The notes beneath the pieces are model-generated. The model was not told the origin of the DNA. It saw nothing but the letters and a program-made list of their open reading frames with translations, and searched no databases. A stretch of DNA of 60,198 bases from Thermocaproicibacter sp036844765 (GTDB taxonomy: Bacteria; Bacillota; Clostridia; Oscillospirales; Acutalibacteraceae). Below, one piece after another: positions 50,090 through 59,307 of the stretch. A program made the position numbers and the translations under genes. The stretch spans positions 1-60,198 of the forward strand of contig DAIUFE010000009.1 of assembly GCA_036844765.1 (NCBI GenBank). The letters run 5' to 3'. Position 1 is the first letter of the stretch; each line of letters begins with the position of its first letter.

Positions 50090-51592
50090 TTGCAGTACGG
50101 TTCGACGCGGGGCCGCGGATACGGCGCCTCGGCGGCGCAGGCCGTGGCGCAGGGGATCTGCGCCGACAGCGGCCTGTTCGTCCCGGAATCCTTTCCGCTT
50201 GTTTCGCGGGAAGAGCTCGGCTCCCTGCGGGGCGCGGATTACCGGGAGCGCGCCGCGCGGGTGGCGGCGCCGTTCCTTTCCGGTTTTTCGCGGGAGGAGA
50301 TCGGCGCGTGCGTTTCGGCGGCCTATGCGGAGGAAAAATTCCCGGGCGGGCCGGCGCCGCTCGTCTCCCCGGAGCCGGGCGTCTGGTTCCTCGAGCTCTG
50401 GCACGGCCCGACCTGCGCGTTCAAGGATCTGGCGCTGCAGCTTCTGCCGCGCCTGCTCACGCTTTCGCTCCAAAAAATCCGCACGGGGAAGGGCGCGATG
50501 ATCCTCGTTGCGACCTCGGGCGACACGGGCAAGGCGGCCCTCGAGGGGTTCCGGGACGTGGAGGGGACGCGCGTCGCGGTGTTTTACCCGCGGCGCGGCG
50601 TCAGCGCCCTGCAGGAGCGTCAGATGGTCACGCAGGAGGGCGGCAACGTCTCCGTCTGCGCGGTCCGCGGCAATTTCGACGACGCCCAGGCCGGCGTCAA
50701 GCGGATTTTCGCCGACCGTGCCCTCCGGGAAAAAATTGCGGAGCGCGGCTGGATGTTCTCGAGCGCGAACTCCATCAACTGGGGCAGGCTGCTGCCGCAG
50801 ATCGTCTATTATTTTTCCGCGTGGTGCGACCTTGCCGCCGCCGGCGCCCTGGGCCGGGACGGGACCGTGGATTTCTGCGTGCCCACGGGCAATTTCGGAG
50901 ACATCCTCGCGGCGTACTACGCGAAGAAAATGGGCCTGCCCGTCGGCAAGCTGATCTGCGCCTCCAACGCGAACAACGTGCTGACAGACTTCCTGACGAC
51001 GGGCGTCTACGACCGCAACCGCGCGTTCCGCGCGACGATCTCGCCGTCGATGGACATCCTGGTCTCCAGCAACCTGGAGCGCCTGCTGTTCGACCTGACC
51101 GGCGGCGACGGGGAGCGGGTCGCCGGCTGGATGGGCGGGCTGGCCCGCACCGGGCGGTACCGCGTGGGGGACGACGTTCTCGAAAAGCTGCGCGGCCTGT
51201 TTTACGCGGGCTTCTGCGGCGATGAGGAGACGAAGCGGGAGATCCGCGAGGTCTGGGAGCGGGACCGCTATCTGTGCGATCCGCACACGGCGGTGGCCGC
51301 CCGCGTCTACCGGCGCTACCGGCGGGAATCGGGCTCCGGGGCGCCGGGCGTCGTCGTCTCGACGGCCAGCCCGTACAAGTTTGCCCCGGACGTGCTTTCG
51401 GCCCTGAAGAGCGGGGAAGAGCGCCCGGAGGACGTGTTCGCGTGCGTGCGGGAGCTTTCCGCCCGCACCGGCACGCCGGTGCCGCGGCCGATCGCCGGGC
51501 TGGAGCAAAAACCGGTGCGGTTCCGCGGCTCGTGCGGGCCGGATGAGATGGGGCGGGCCGTGCTGCGGGCCGCCGGCTGCGCAGGGGAGTGA
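50090..51592 (+). CDS. thrC: Threonine synthase
   Basis: 500 residues from TTG with GGGGAG 7 nt upstream. PLP lysine K112 is in GPTCAFKDLALQL; VATSGDTGKAALEGF binds the phosphate; NSINWGRLLPQIVYYF and VPTGNFGDILAAYYA are conserved. It is of the long type found in Clostridia, E. coli and yeast, with N-terminal YGSTRGRGYGASAAQAVAQG. It makes threonine from O-phosphohomoserine. No other thr genes are beside it. Confidence 0.96.
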   Translation: MQYGSTRGRGYGASAAQAVAQGICADSGLFVPESFPLVSREELGSLRGADYRERAARVAAPFLSGFSREEIGACVSAAYAEEKFPGGPAPLVSPEPGVWFLELWHGPTCAFKDLALQLLPRLLTLSLQKIRTGKGAMILVATSGDTGKAALEGFRDVEGTRVAVFYPRRGVSALQERQMVTQEGGNVSVCAVRGNFDDAQAGVKRIFADRALREKIAERGWMFSSANSINWGRLLPQIVYYFSAWCDLAAAGALGRDGTVDFCVPTGNFGDILAAYYAKKMGLPVGKLICASNANNVLTDFLTTGVYDRNRAFRATISPSMDILVSSNLERLLFDLTGGDGERVAGWMGGLARTGRYRVGDDVLEKLRGLFYAGFCGDEETKREIREVWERDRYLCDPHTAVAARVYRRYRRESGSGAPGVVVSTASPYKFAPDVLSALKSGEERPEDVFACVRELSARTGTPVPRPIAGLEQKPVRFRGSCGPDEMGRAVLRAAGCAGE

Positions 51593-51596
51593 GCCG

Positions 51597-52286
51597 ATGG
51601 CGCTGTTTGCGATCGCGGACCTGCACCTCTCGCTCGGGGAGGACAAGCCGATGGACGTTTTCGAGGGGTGGAAGGGGTACGTCCCGCGCCTCGAGAAGAA
51701 CTGGCGCGCCGCCGTGAAACCGGAGGATACCGTGGTGGTCGCGGGGGACATCTCCTGGGCCATGAAGCTCGAGGAGGCGGAGACGGATTTCCGGTTCCTC
51801 GATTCGCTGCCCGGCCGCAAGCTGATCCTCAAGGGCAACCACGACTACTGGTGGTCCACGCGGAAGAAGATCGAGGAATTCCTGGCCGCCCACGGGTTCG
51901 GCAGCATCGGCATCATCCACAACAGCGCGGAGCGGACGGGAAACGTCGCGGTCTGCGGCACGCGCGGGTGGCTGTACGCCGCCGAGAGCGCCGAGGACAA
52001 AAAGATCGTCGCGCGGGAGGTCGGCCGCCTGAACGCCTCGCTGGACGCCGCGGAAAAGACCGGCGGGAAGCCGGTGGTGTTCCTGCACTACCCGCCCGTC
52101 TACGACGGGATGGAGTGCGCCGAGATCCTCGGCGTCCTGCTGAAACGCGGCGTGGAGGAATGCTATTACGGCCACATCCACGGCCGGCTCGCCTCCGCCC
52201 GCGCGCCGGTGGGGGAGTACCGCGGCATCCGGATGCATCTGGTCGCCTGCGATTATCTCGGTTTCCGCCCCCTGCCCGTGGAGTGA
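51597..52286 (+). CDS. Metallophosphoesterase
   Basis: 229 residues from ATG 51597 (GGGGAG 8 nt upstream). Calcineurin-like set: IADLHLS (D,H), VVAGDISW, LKGNHDYWW with GNHD, LHYPPVYDG and YYGHIHGRL. The family is widespread in Firmicutes (YkuE/predicted phosphohydrolase group) and its substrate is unknown. 4 nt after thrC, so in the same transcript. Confidence 0.9.
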   Translation: MALFAIADLHLSLGEDKPMDVFEGWKGYVPRLEKNWRAAVKPEDTVVVAGDISWAMKLEEAETDFRFLDSLPGRKLILKGNHDYWWSTRKKIEEFLAAHGFGSIGIIHNSAERTGNVAVCGTRGWLYAAESAEDKKIVAREVGRLNASLDAAEKTGGKPVVFLHYPPVYDGMECAEILGVLLKRGVEECYYGHIHGRLASARAPVGEYRGIRMHLVACDYLGFRPLPVE

Positions 52287-52338
52287 CGCGAAAAACATTC
52301 CGGAAAGGCTCGGGCAACGGTGGAAAGTTTTTTGGTCC

Positions 52339-52349
52339 TGTGGTATAAT
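52339..52349 (+). promoter_or_regulatory. Extended -10 promoter for tig and the protease genes
   Basis: TGTGGTATAAT at 52339-52349, TGn plus perfect TATAAT; the -35 region TGGAAA (52321-52326) is weak. 41 nt before the tig start. Confidence 0.7.
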
Positions 52350-52390
52350 AGCATACGCCAACATGTAAACCGGCAGGAGGAAGTAAACAC

Positions 52391-53713
52391 ATGAGTTTGA
52401 AATCGTCCAATAAAGTCGCCGCCAACCGCGTCCAGCTCGAGGTTATGGTGGACGCCGACGCGTTTGAGAAGGCCGTCGAGGCCGCCTATCGCAAGGAGAA
52501 CAAAAAGATCGCTCTCCCCGGCTTCCGCAAGGGGAAGGCGCCCCGCAGGTTCGTCGAAAAATATTACGGGGAAAAGGTCTTCTACGACGAGGCCATCAAC
52601 GCCGTTTATCCCGGCGCGCTGGAAGAGGCGGTCCGCGAAGCGAAGCTCGAGACGGTCGAGGATAAGGTCGATTTCGATCTGGTTTCCGCCGGCAGCGAGG
52701 GCCTTGTGTTCAAGGCGACCGTCACGACCAGGCCGGACGTGACGATCGAGGGCTACAAGGGCATCGAGGCGAAGAAAAAGAACACCGAGGCGACCGACGC
52801 CGACGTCGACGCCGAGATCGCGCGGGTGCGCGAGCGCAACGCGCGCATGGTGACGGTCGACGACCGCGAGGCCCAGAAGGGCGACATCGTGGACATCGAT
52901 TTCGACGGCTCGGTGAACGGCGCTCCGTTCGCGGGCGGCAAGGCCGACAATTACAGCCTTGCGCTCGGCGCGGGGCAGTTCGTCCCCGGCTTCGAGGACC
53001 AGGTGATCGGCCGCAAAACGGGCGACGAGTTCGAGGTCAAGGTCAAATTCCCGGACGATTACCAGGCGAAGGACCTGGCGGGGCGGGACGCCGTGTTCCA
53101 GGTGAAGCTGCACGAGATCAAGAAAAAGGAACTGCCGGAAGTCGACGACGATTTCGTAAAGGACGTCAGCGATTTCGACACCCTGGCGCAATATAAAGAC
53201 GACCTCCGCAAAAAGATCCACGAGCAGAAGGAGGCCGCGGCAAAGGACGACGTCGACAACCAGCTGATCGACAAGCTGGTCTCCCTGCTGCGGGCGGAGA
53301 TCCCGGAGGCCATGTTCCGGAACCGCGTCGAAGACGATCTGAACAATTTCGGCTACCGCCTCCAGGAGCAGGGGATGAACCTGCAGAGCTATATGAAGTA
53401 CACCGGCCTCGACCTGGAGGGCGTCCGCAAGCAGCTCCGCCCGCAGGCCGAGCGCCAGGTCAAGCTCCGCCTCGCGCTGGAGAAGATCGCCGAGCTGGAG
53501 GCTTTCCAGCTGTCCGACGAGGATGTGGAGAAGGAATACGGCAAGATCGCGGCCGCCTATAAGACGGATGCGGAAAAGGTGAAAAAGGCAATCCCGCGCG
53601 AGGGTATCGAAAAGGACCTCGCGGTGGAGAAGGCGTTTCAGCTCGTGCGCGACTCGGCCGTTCTGACGGAGGCCGGGCCGGAGCAGCCGGAAGCCGCCGA
53701 ACAAAAAAAGTAA
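52391..53713 (+). CDS. tig: Trigger factor
   Basis: 440 residues. Ribosome-docking signature GFRKGKAPRRF at about residue 45, FKBP-type isomerase domain about 150-245 (GDIVDIDFDGSVNGAPFAGG, LGAGQFVPGFEDQVIG), and a long helical C-terminal chaperone domain. It binds nascent chains at the exit tunnel. First of the quality-control genes tig-clpP-clpX-lon-engB. AGGAGG precedes the ATG. Confidence 0.97.
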   Translation: MSLKSSNKVAANRVQLEVMVDADAFEKAVEAAYRKENKKIALPGFRKGKAPRRFVEKYYGEKVFYDEAINAVYPGALEEAVREAKLETVEDKVDFDLVSAGSEGLVFKATVTTRPDVTIEGYKGIEAKKKNTEATDADVDAEIARVRERNARMVTVDDREAQKGDIVDIDFDGSVNGAPFAGGKADNYSLALGAGQFVPGFEDQVIGRKTGDEFEVKVKFPDDYQAKDLAGRDAVFQVKLHEIKKKELPEVDDDFVKDVSDFDTLAQYKDDLRKKIHEQKEAAAKDDVDNQLIDKLVSLLRAEIPEAMFRNRVEDDLNNFGYRLQEQGMNLQSYMKYTGLDLEGVRKQLRPQAERQVKLRLALEKIAELEAFQLSDEDVEKEYGKIAAAYKTDAEKVKKAIPREGIEKDLAVEKAFQLVRDSAVLTEAGPEQPEAAEQKK

Positions 53714-53784
53714 AACCGGAATAAATACGGCGGGTCCCGTCCATGCTTGTAAAAGCGTCGGCGGGTGAAAGGGGGTACCCCAAT

Positions 53785-54381
53785 ATGAGCAGTCTGGTCC
53801 CTTATGTGATCGAACAGACCAACCGCGGAGAGCGTTCCTACGATATTTTCTCGAGGCTGCTGAACGACAGGATCGTCATGCTGACCGACGAGGTGAACGA
53901 CACGACCTCCAGCCTGGTGGTGGCGCAGCTTCTGTATCTCGAGGGGCAGGACCCCTCCAAGGACATCAGCCTTTATATCAACAGCCCGGGCGGGTCGGTG
54001 ACGGCCGGGCTGGCCATCTACGACACCATGCAGTACGTGAAGTGCGACGTCTCCACCATCTGCCTGGGCCTCGCGGCCAGCATGGGCGCCTTTCTGCTGA
54101 CGGCCGGCGCGAAGGGCAAGCGCTACGCGCTGCCCAACAGCGACATCATGATCCACCAGCCGAGCGGCGGCACGCAGGGCCAGGCCACGGACATCAAGAT
54201 CCAGGCGGAGCACATGCTGCGCATCAAGAAGCGCCTGAACGAGATCCTCTCGGAGCGCACGGGCCAGCCGCTGGACGTGATCATGCGCGACACGGAGCGC
54301 GACAACTTCATGACGGCCGGGGAGGCCGTCGCCTACGGCCTGATCGACAAGGTGATCGATCGTCAGCCGGTGAAAAAATAA
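53785..54381 (+). CDS. clpP: ATP-dependent Clp protease proteolytic subunit
   Basis: 198 residues from ATG 53785, with GGGGG upstream; an ATG 42 nt earlier would add a stretch not found in ClpP. The N terminus SSLVPYVIEQTNRGERSYDI is standard. Catalytic triad S99 (AASMGAF), H124 (IHQPSGG), D173 (TERDNFM). Forms the tetradecameric chamber used with ClpX, encoded 9 nt downstream. Confidence 0.97.
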   Translation: MSSLVPYVIEQTNRGERSYDIFSRLLNDRIVMLTDEVNDTTSSLVVAQLLYLEGQDPSKDISLYINSPGGSVTAGLAIYDTMQYVKCDVSTICLGLAASMGAFLLTAGAKGKRYALPNSDIMIHQPSGGTQGQATDIKIQAEHMLRIKKRLNEILSERTGQPLDVIMRDTERDNFMTAGEAVAYGLIDKVIDRQPVKK

Positions 54382-54390
54382 GGTGATACT

Positions 54391-55704
54391 ATGGCAAACA
54401 ACGACGAAAGGGGCAGGGAGATCTGCTGCTCCTTCTGCGGCAAACCGCAGAGCGAGGCGCGCCGCCTGATCGCGGGGCCGGGCGTCTTCATCTGCGATGA
54501 ATGCATTGAGTTGTGCATGTCCATCCTGAACGACGAGAAGAATCTTTCCGCCCGCAAGGAGGGCTACGGCGACTCCTATACCGAGCTGCCGAAGCCGCAG
54601 GACATCAAGAAGCAGCTCGACGAATATGTGATCGGCCAGGAGAGGGCGAAGATCGCCCTCTCGGTGGCGGTTTACAACCATTACAAGCGCATCTATTACG
54701 GCAAGGACAAAAACGACGTGGAGCTGAGCAAGAGCAACATCCTCCTGCTGGGCCCCACCGGCGTGGGCAAAACGCTTCTGGCGCAGACGCTCGCGAAGAT
54801 CCTGAACGTGCCGTTCGCCATCGCGGACGCCACGACCCTGACGGAGGCCGGCTATGTCGGCGAAGACGTGGAAAACATCCTCCTGCGCCTGATCCAGGCG
54901 GCGGATTTCGATATCGAAAAGGCCGAGCGCGGCATCATCTATATCGACGAGATCGACAAGATCGCCCGCAAGTCCGAGAACCCCTCCATCACCCGCGACG
55001 TGAGCGGCGAAGGGGTCCAGCAGGCGCTGCTCAAGATCCTGGAGGGCACCGTTTCCAACGTCCCGCCGCAGGGCGGCAGAAAGCACCCCCAGCAGGAATT
55101 CCTGCAGATCGACACCACCAATATCCTGTTCATCTGCGGCGGCGCGTTCGACGGTCTGAACAAGATTATCGAGAAGCGCACGGCCTCCTCCGCCATGGGC
55201 TTCGGGGCACAGGTGCACAGCCGGGCGGAGCTGGACGCCACCTCGTGGATGAAGGACGTAATCCCGCACGACCTCGTCAAGTACGGCATGATTCCGGAGC
55301 TGGTCGGGCGCCTGCCCGTCATCGCGGCGCTGGACGGCCTGGACGAAGACGCGCTGGTCCGCATCCTCACGGAGCCGAAGAACAGCCTGATCAACCAGTA
55401 CAAAAAGCTTTTCCGGCTCGACAAGGTGGAGCTGGAATTCGAGCCGGAGGCGCTGCGGGCCATCGCGAAGAAGACCATCGAGCACCAGACGGGCGCGCGC
55501 GGCCTGCGCGCGGTCGTCGAGGGTCTGCTGACGCCGCTGATGTACAGCGTCCCCTCCGACTATACGATCGAGCGGGTCACGATCACGGCGGACGCCGTGA
55601 ACAAGGGCGTCCCTCCGCTGATCGTCTATAACCCGGAGCGCAAGCCGGTGAAGCTGAAGATTTCGGTTCCCGGCAGGCGGGGGCGGAAAGAGACCGCCTC
55701 CTGA
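54391..55704 (+). CDS. clpX: ClpX unfoldase
   Basis: 437 residues. Zinc-binding domain with C13, C16, C35, C38; Walker A GPTGVGKT at 121-128; Walker B IIYIDEIDKI; pore loop GYVGEDVE; sensor arginine in MIPELVGRLPV; IGF-type ClpP loop is in the region GFGAQVHSR. It recognises and threads substrates into ClpP. Very short C-terminal tail GRRGRKE. Confidence 0.98.
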   Translation: MANNDERGREICCSFCGKPQSEARRLIAGPGVFICDECIELCMSILNDEKNLSARKEGYGDSYTELPKPQDIKKQLDEYVIGQERAKIALSVAVYNHYKRIYYGKDKNDVELSKSNILLLGPTGVGKTLLAQTLAKILNVPFAIADATTLTEAGYVGEDVENILLRLIQAADFDIEKAERGIIYIDEIDKIARKSENPSITRDVSGEGVQQALLKILEGTVSNVPPQGGRKHPQQEFLQIDTTNILFICGGAFDGLNKIIEKRTASSAMGFGAQVHSRAELDATSWMKDVIPHDLVKYGMIPELVGRLPVIAALDGLDEDALVRILTEPKNSLINQYKKLFRLDKVELEFEPEALRAIAKKTIEHQTGARGLRAVVEGLLTPLMYSVPSDYTIERVTITADAVNKGVPPLIVYNPERKPVKLKISVPGRRGRKETAS

Positions 55705-55793
55705 AGCAAGACGAAAAGCATCCGGCCGTTGCAGTGCGGTGCGATTTGTGCTTCGCTCTGTAACGGTCTTTTTTTCCCAAGGGAGCTTTGCTT

Positions 55794-58250
55794 ATGAGCG
55801 AAAAATTATCCGTGAAGGAACAGAATACCGTGACCCTGCCCGCGCTCGCGCTGAGGGGCCTGGTGATTTTTCCGGGCATGCTTCTCCAGTTCGATGTGGG
55901 GAGGAAAAAGTCCATCCAGTCGCTTGAGACGGCGATGAAGGACGACCAGATGATCTTTCTGGTCGCGCAGAAGGATCTGGCGGACAACGACCCCACCGGC
56001 GAGCGGATCTACCGCGTCGGCGTCGTCGCGAAGATCAAGCAGATCATCCGCCGCAGCGACGAGGGCATCCGCCTGTTCGCGGAGGGCGTCTACCGGGCGA
56101 AGATCGTTTCGGTCGTCCACGAAGAGCCGTTCTTCCTGCTCAACCTTGCGCGCACCGACACCCGCCCCTACCGCCGCACGCGCCGGACGGAGGCGCTCGT
56201 CCGCCACACCCAGAACCTGTTCCAGCAGTATATCCAGAATTACAGCCACATCCCGCCGGACATCGTGATCGGCGTGGTGCAGAAACGGGACTGCGGCGAG
56301 ATGGCCGACTATATCGCCTCGAACATCATGTTCGACTATGAGGAGAAGCAGGCTGTCCTCGAAGAGCTGCACCCTGTCAGAAGGCTCGAAAAGCTGGCGG
56401 CCATCCTCCAGAAGGAGATCCAGATCCTCTCGATCGAATCGCAGATCAACGAGAAGGCCAAGGAGCAGATCGACCAGAACCAGCGCGAGTATTTTCTGCG
56501 CGAGCAGATGCGCGCGATCTCCGACGAGCTGGGCGAGGGCGACAGCCCCCGCCAGGAATCCGACGACCTCAGGGAGCGCATCAAAAAGGCGCGCCTGCCC
56601 AAGCTGCAGAACGACAAGCTGATGAAGGAATGCGAGCGCCTCTATAAAATGCCGGAAGGCTCGCACGAGGGCAGCGTGATCACCAGCTATATCGAGACGT
56701 GCCTCGACCTGCCGTGGCATTCCGCCAGCCGCGAGCGCATCGACCTCAAGCGCGCGCGCCGCGTCCTCGACCGCGACCATTACGGCCTGAAGAAGGTCAA
56801 GGAGCGCATCCTCGAGATTCTCGCCGTCAAAAAGCTCGCGCCGGATATCCGCGGCCAGATCATCTGCCTGGTGGGGCCTCCGGGCGTAGGAAAAACGTCG
56901 ATCGCCCATTCCATCGCGGAGGCCGTCGGCCGCAAATACGTCCGCGTCTCTCTCGGCGGCGTGCGGGACGAATCCGACATCCTCGGCCACCGGCGCACCT
57001 ATATCGGCTCCATGCCGGGCCGCATCATCGCGGCGCTCCGGCAGGCCGGCACGTCCAATCCGCTCATCCTGCTGGACGAGATCGACAAGATGGGCGACAA
57101 TTTCCGCGGCGACCCCTCCTCGGCCCTGCTCGAAGTGCTGGACCCGGAGCAGAACCGCGCGTTCTACGACCACTACATCGACATGCCCTTCGACCTGAGC
57201 CGCGTGCTGTTCATCACCACGGCGAACGATGCCGGCGCCATTCCGGATCCGCTCTACGACCGGATGGACGTGATCACGCTGGGCAGCTATACGCACGAGG
57301 AGAAATACCACATCGCGCGGGAGCACCTGATCCCGAAGCAGCTGAAAAAGCACGGGATCACGGGCCGGATGCTGCGCATCACGCCCGAGGCCGTCCATAA
57401 GCTGATCGACGCCTATACCCGCGAGGCGGGCGTCCGCGGGCTGGAGCGGCAGATCGCCGCGCTGTGCCGCAAATGCGCCCGCAGCTTTGTGGAGGACCGC
57501 GCGGCGCGCATCGTCGTGACGCCGCAGAAACTCGCCGAGCTGCTCGGCCCCGAGAAATTCAAGGACGAGAGCCTGAACCGCAAGGATATGGTCGGGCTGG
57601 TGAACGGCCTGGCCTGGACGAGTGTGGGCGGCACTATGCTGCCGATCGAGGTCGCCGTGATGGACGGCACCGGCAAGGTGGAGCTGACCGGCTCGCTCGG
57701 GGACGTGATGAAGGAATCCGCGAGGACCGCCATCAGCTGCATCCGCACCCGCGCCTCGGTGCTGGGGATCCGGGACGATTTCTACTCGAAGTGCGACATC
57801 CACATCCACGCGCCGGAGGGAGCCATCCCCAAGGACGGGCCGTCCGCGGGCGCGGCGATGGCCACGGCCATCACGTCCGCGCTCTGCAACATCCCCGTGC
57901 GGCACGACGTGGCCATGACGGGGGAGATCACCCTGCTGGGGCGCATCCTGCCCATCGGCGGCCTCAAGGAGAAGACCATGGCGGCGTACCGATCCGGCAT
58001 CAAGACGGTCATCATCCCGGCCGACAACGCCCCGGACCTCGAGGAAGTCGATTCCGCGGTCAGGGACGGCGTCCGGTTCGAGACGGTCGAGCGGATCGAC
58101 GAGGTGCTGAAGCTCGCGCTGACGCGGATGCCCTCCCCGCAGAAAAAGCGGGAGGAAACGCGCCCGCAGCAGGTGCTGCCCGCGCCGTCCGCGCAGCCGG
58201 TCCCGCCGGCGGAGCGCCCCGCGGGGCCTTCCCCCAGCTTTCCGCAGTGA
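55794..58250 (+). CDS. lon: Lon protease
   Basis: 818 residues from ATG 55794 with GGGAG 9 nt upstream. N-terminal LAN domain (TLPALALRGLVIFPGMLLQF), coiled coil, AAA+ with Walker A GPPGVGKT at 361-368, Walker B ILLDEIDKM, and protease domain with S684 in KDGPSAGAAMATA and K727 in GLKEKTM. The last 50 residues are a Pro/Ala-rich tail (RPQQVLPAPSAQPVPPAERP) longer than usual and of low complexity. Degrades damaged and regulatory proteins. Confidence 0.97.
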   Translation: MSEKLSVKEQNTVTLPALALRGLVIFPGMLLQFDVGRKKSIQSLETAMKDDQMIFLVAQKDLADNDPTGERIYRVGVVAKIKQIIRRSDEGIRLFAEGVYRAKIVSVVHEEPFFLLNLARTDTRPYRRTRRTEALVRHTQNLFQQYIQNYSHIPPDIVIGVVQKRDCGEMADYIASNIMFDYEEKQAVLEELHPVRRLEKLAAILQKEIQILSIESQINEKAKEQIDQNQREYFLREQMRAISDELGEGDSPRQESDDLRERIKKARLPKLQNDKLMKECERLYKMPEGSHEGSVITSYIETCLDLPWHSASRERIDLKRARRVLDRDHYGLKKVKERILEILAVKKLAPDIRGQIICLVGPPGVGKTSIAHSIAEAVGRKYVRVSLGGVRDESDILGHRRTYIGSMPGRIIAALRQAGTSNPLILLDEIDKMGDNFRGDPSSALLEVLDPEQNRAFYDHYIDMPFDLSRVLFITTANDAGAIPDPLYDRMDVITLGSYTHEEKYHIAREHLIPKQLKKHGITGRMLRITPEAVHKLIDAYTREAGVRGLERQIAALCRKCARSFVEDRAARIVVTPQKLAELLGPEKFKDESLNRKDMVGLVNGLAWTSVGGTMLPIEVAVMDGTGKVELTGSLGDVMKESARTAISCIRTRASVLGIRDDFYSKCDIHIHAPEGAIPKDGPSAGAAMATAITSALCNIPVRHDVAMTGEITLLGRILPIGGLKEKTMAAYRSGIKTVIIPADNAPDLEEVDSAVRDGVRFETVERIDEVLKLALTRMPSPQKKREETRPQQVLPAPSAQPVPPAERPAGPSPSFPQ

Positions 58251-58265
58251 GGCCGGAGGCGCGCC

Positions 58266-58865
58266 GTGAGCTTTGAGAACGCTTTTTTTGAAGGCTCCGC
58301 CGGTGTCCGGGACGATCTGCCGCGCTCCGATCTGCCCGAGATCGCCTTTTCCGGCAGGTCCAACGTCGGCAAATCCTCGATGATCAACCGGCTCCTGAAC
58401 CGGAAATCGCTGGCCCGGACCAGCTCTTCGCCGGGCAAGACGGCGACCGTCAATTTCTATAACCTCGGTTTCTGCCGCTTTGCGGACCTGCCGGGGTATG
58501 GTTACGCGAAGGTTGCCCGCGCCGAAAAGGATCGGTGGGCCGGCCTTGCGGACGGCTATTTTAATTCCGGCCGGGACGTCCGCCTGGTGGTGCAGCTCGT
58601 CGATCTGCGCCGCGCGCCCATGCCGGACGATCTGCAGATGGTGGCTTTCCTCGTCGGGCGGGGCATCCCGTTTGTCGTCGCGGCCTCCAAAAGCGATAAG
58701 CTGAAGAAAACGCGGCGGGAAGCGCAGACCGCTTTGCTCGGGGAGCGGTTCGTCGGGGGCGTGCGCGGGATCCTTCCGTTTTCCGCCGTCGTCGGCGAAG
58801 GGGTGCCGGAGCTTCGGGGACTGATCCGGAGCGTATGCGCGGCGCCGCGGGACGGAGATTCCTGA
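58266..58865 (+). CDS. engB: Ribosome biogenesis GTPase EngB (YsxC)
   Basis: 199 residues from GTG with GGAGG upstream. G1 GRSNVGKSSMINRLL, G3 DLPGYGYAK, G4 ASKSDKL (in place of T/NKxD, usual for EngB), and an early FENAFFEGSA. It helps assemble the 50S subunit. It lies 15 nt after lon, the conserved place in Firmicutes. Confidence 0.96.
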   Translation: MSFENAFFEGSAGVRDDLPRSDLPEIAFSGRSNVGKSSMINRLLNRKSLARTSSSPGKTATVNFYNLGFCRFADLPGYGYAKVARAEKDRWAGLADGYFNSGRDVRLVVQLVDLRRAPMPDDLQMVAFLVGRGIPFVVAASKSDKLKKTRREAQTALLGERFVGGVRGILPFSAVVGEGVPELRGLIRSVCAAPRDGDS

Positions 58866-58890
58866 TAACATTTTTGATTTTTAGAAATTA

Positions 58891-58919
58891 AGCGGCCGGA
58901 TCCTCCGGCCGCTTTACTT
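58891..58919 (+). terminator. Terminator of the tig-engB unit
   Basis: AGCGGCCGGA (58891-58900) pairs with TCCGGCCGCT (58904-58913); TTACTTTT follows, and the following promoter's -35 starts in its T tract. Confidence 0.85.
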
Positions 58920-58941
58920 TTACGCTTTTTTGTGGTAAAAT
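58913..58941 (+). promoter_or_regulatory. Promoter of the YerC-like gene
   Basis: TTTACT at 58913-58918, 17-nt spacer, TAAAAT at 58936-58941 with the TGTGG extension (TGTGGTAAAAT). Confidence 0.75.
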
Positions 58942-59001
58942 ACTGCAGTGAAAATAAGCGCGGGCCTCCGGCGGCTTGCGAACGGGCAGGGAGTGCTTTT
59001 T

Positions 59002-59307
59002 TTGATCAATTCCAAACTGAAGGACCCGAACGTCGACTTTCTGTTCCAGGCGATCCTCACGCTCAAGACGGTGGACGATTGCTACGCCTTTTTCGAGGAC
59101 CTGTGCACGGTGCCGGAGATCCGGGCGATGTCGCAGCGCATCCTCGTCGCGCACATGCTCAGCATCCGGAAGGTCTACAGCGACATTGTGGCGGAGACGG
59201 GCGCCTCCACGGCCACCATCAGCCGCGTGAACCGCTCGCTGCACTACGGCTGCGACGGGTATCAGCTCGTGTTCCGGCGCCTGAAGGAAGACGCGGGGCA
59301 GGAATGA
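59002..59307 (+). CDS. YerC/YecD-family TrpR-related regulator
   Basis: 101 residues from TTG 59002, with AGGGAG 8 nt upstream; a GTG 54 nt earlier would add a part not seen in relatives. TrpR-fold: FLFQAILTLKTVDDCYAFFE, DLCTVPEIRAMSQRILVAHM, and GASTATISRVNRSLHYG as the DNA-binding part. In Firmicutes its target is unknown; no trp genes are near. ATGA overlap with the methyltransferase. Confidence 0.9.
   Translation: MINSKLKDPNVDFLFQAILTLKTVDDCYAFFEDLCTVPEIRAMSQRILVAHMLSIRKVYSDIVAETGASTATISRVNRSLHYGCDGYQLVFRRLKEDAGQE

Noticed and set aside
53743..53784. Earlier ATG for clpP
   Set aside because: It adds 14 residues not found in ClpP and lacks a ribosome site, while the ATG at 53785 gives the standard N terminus.
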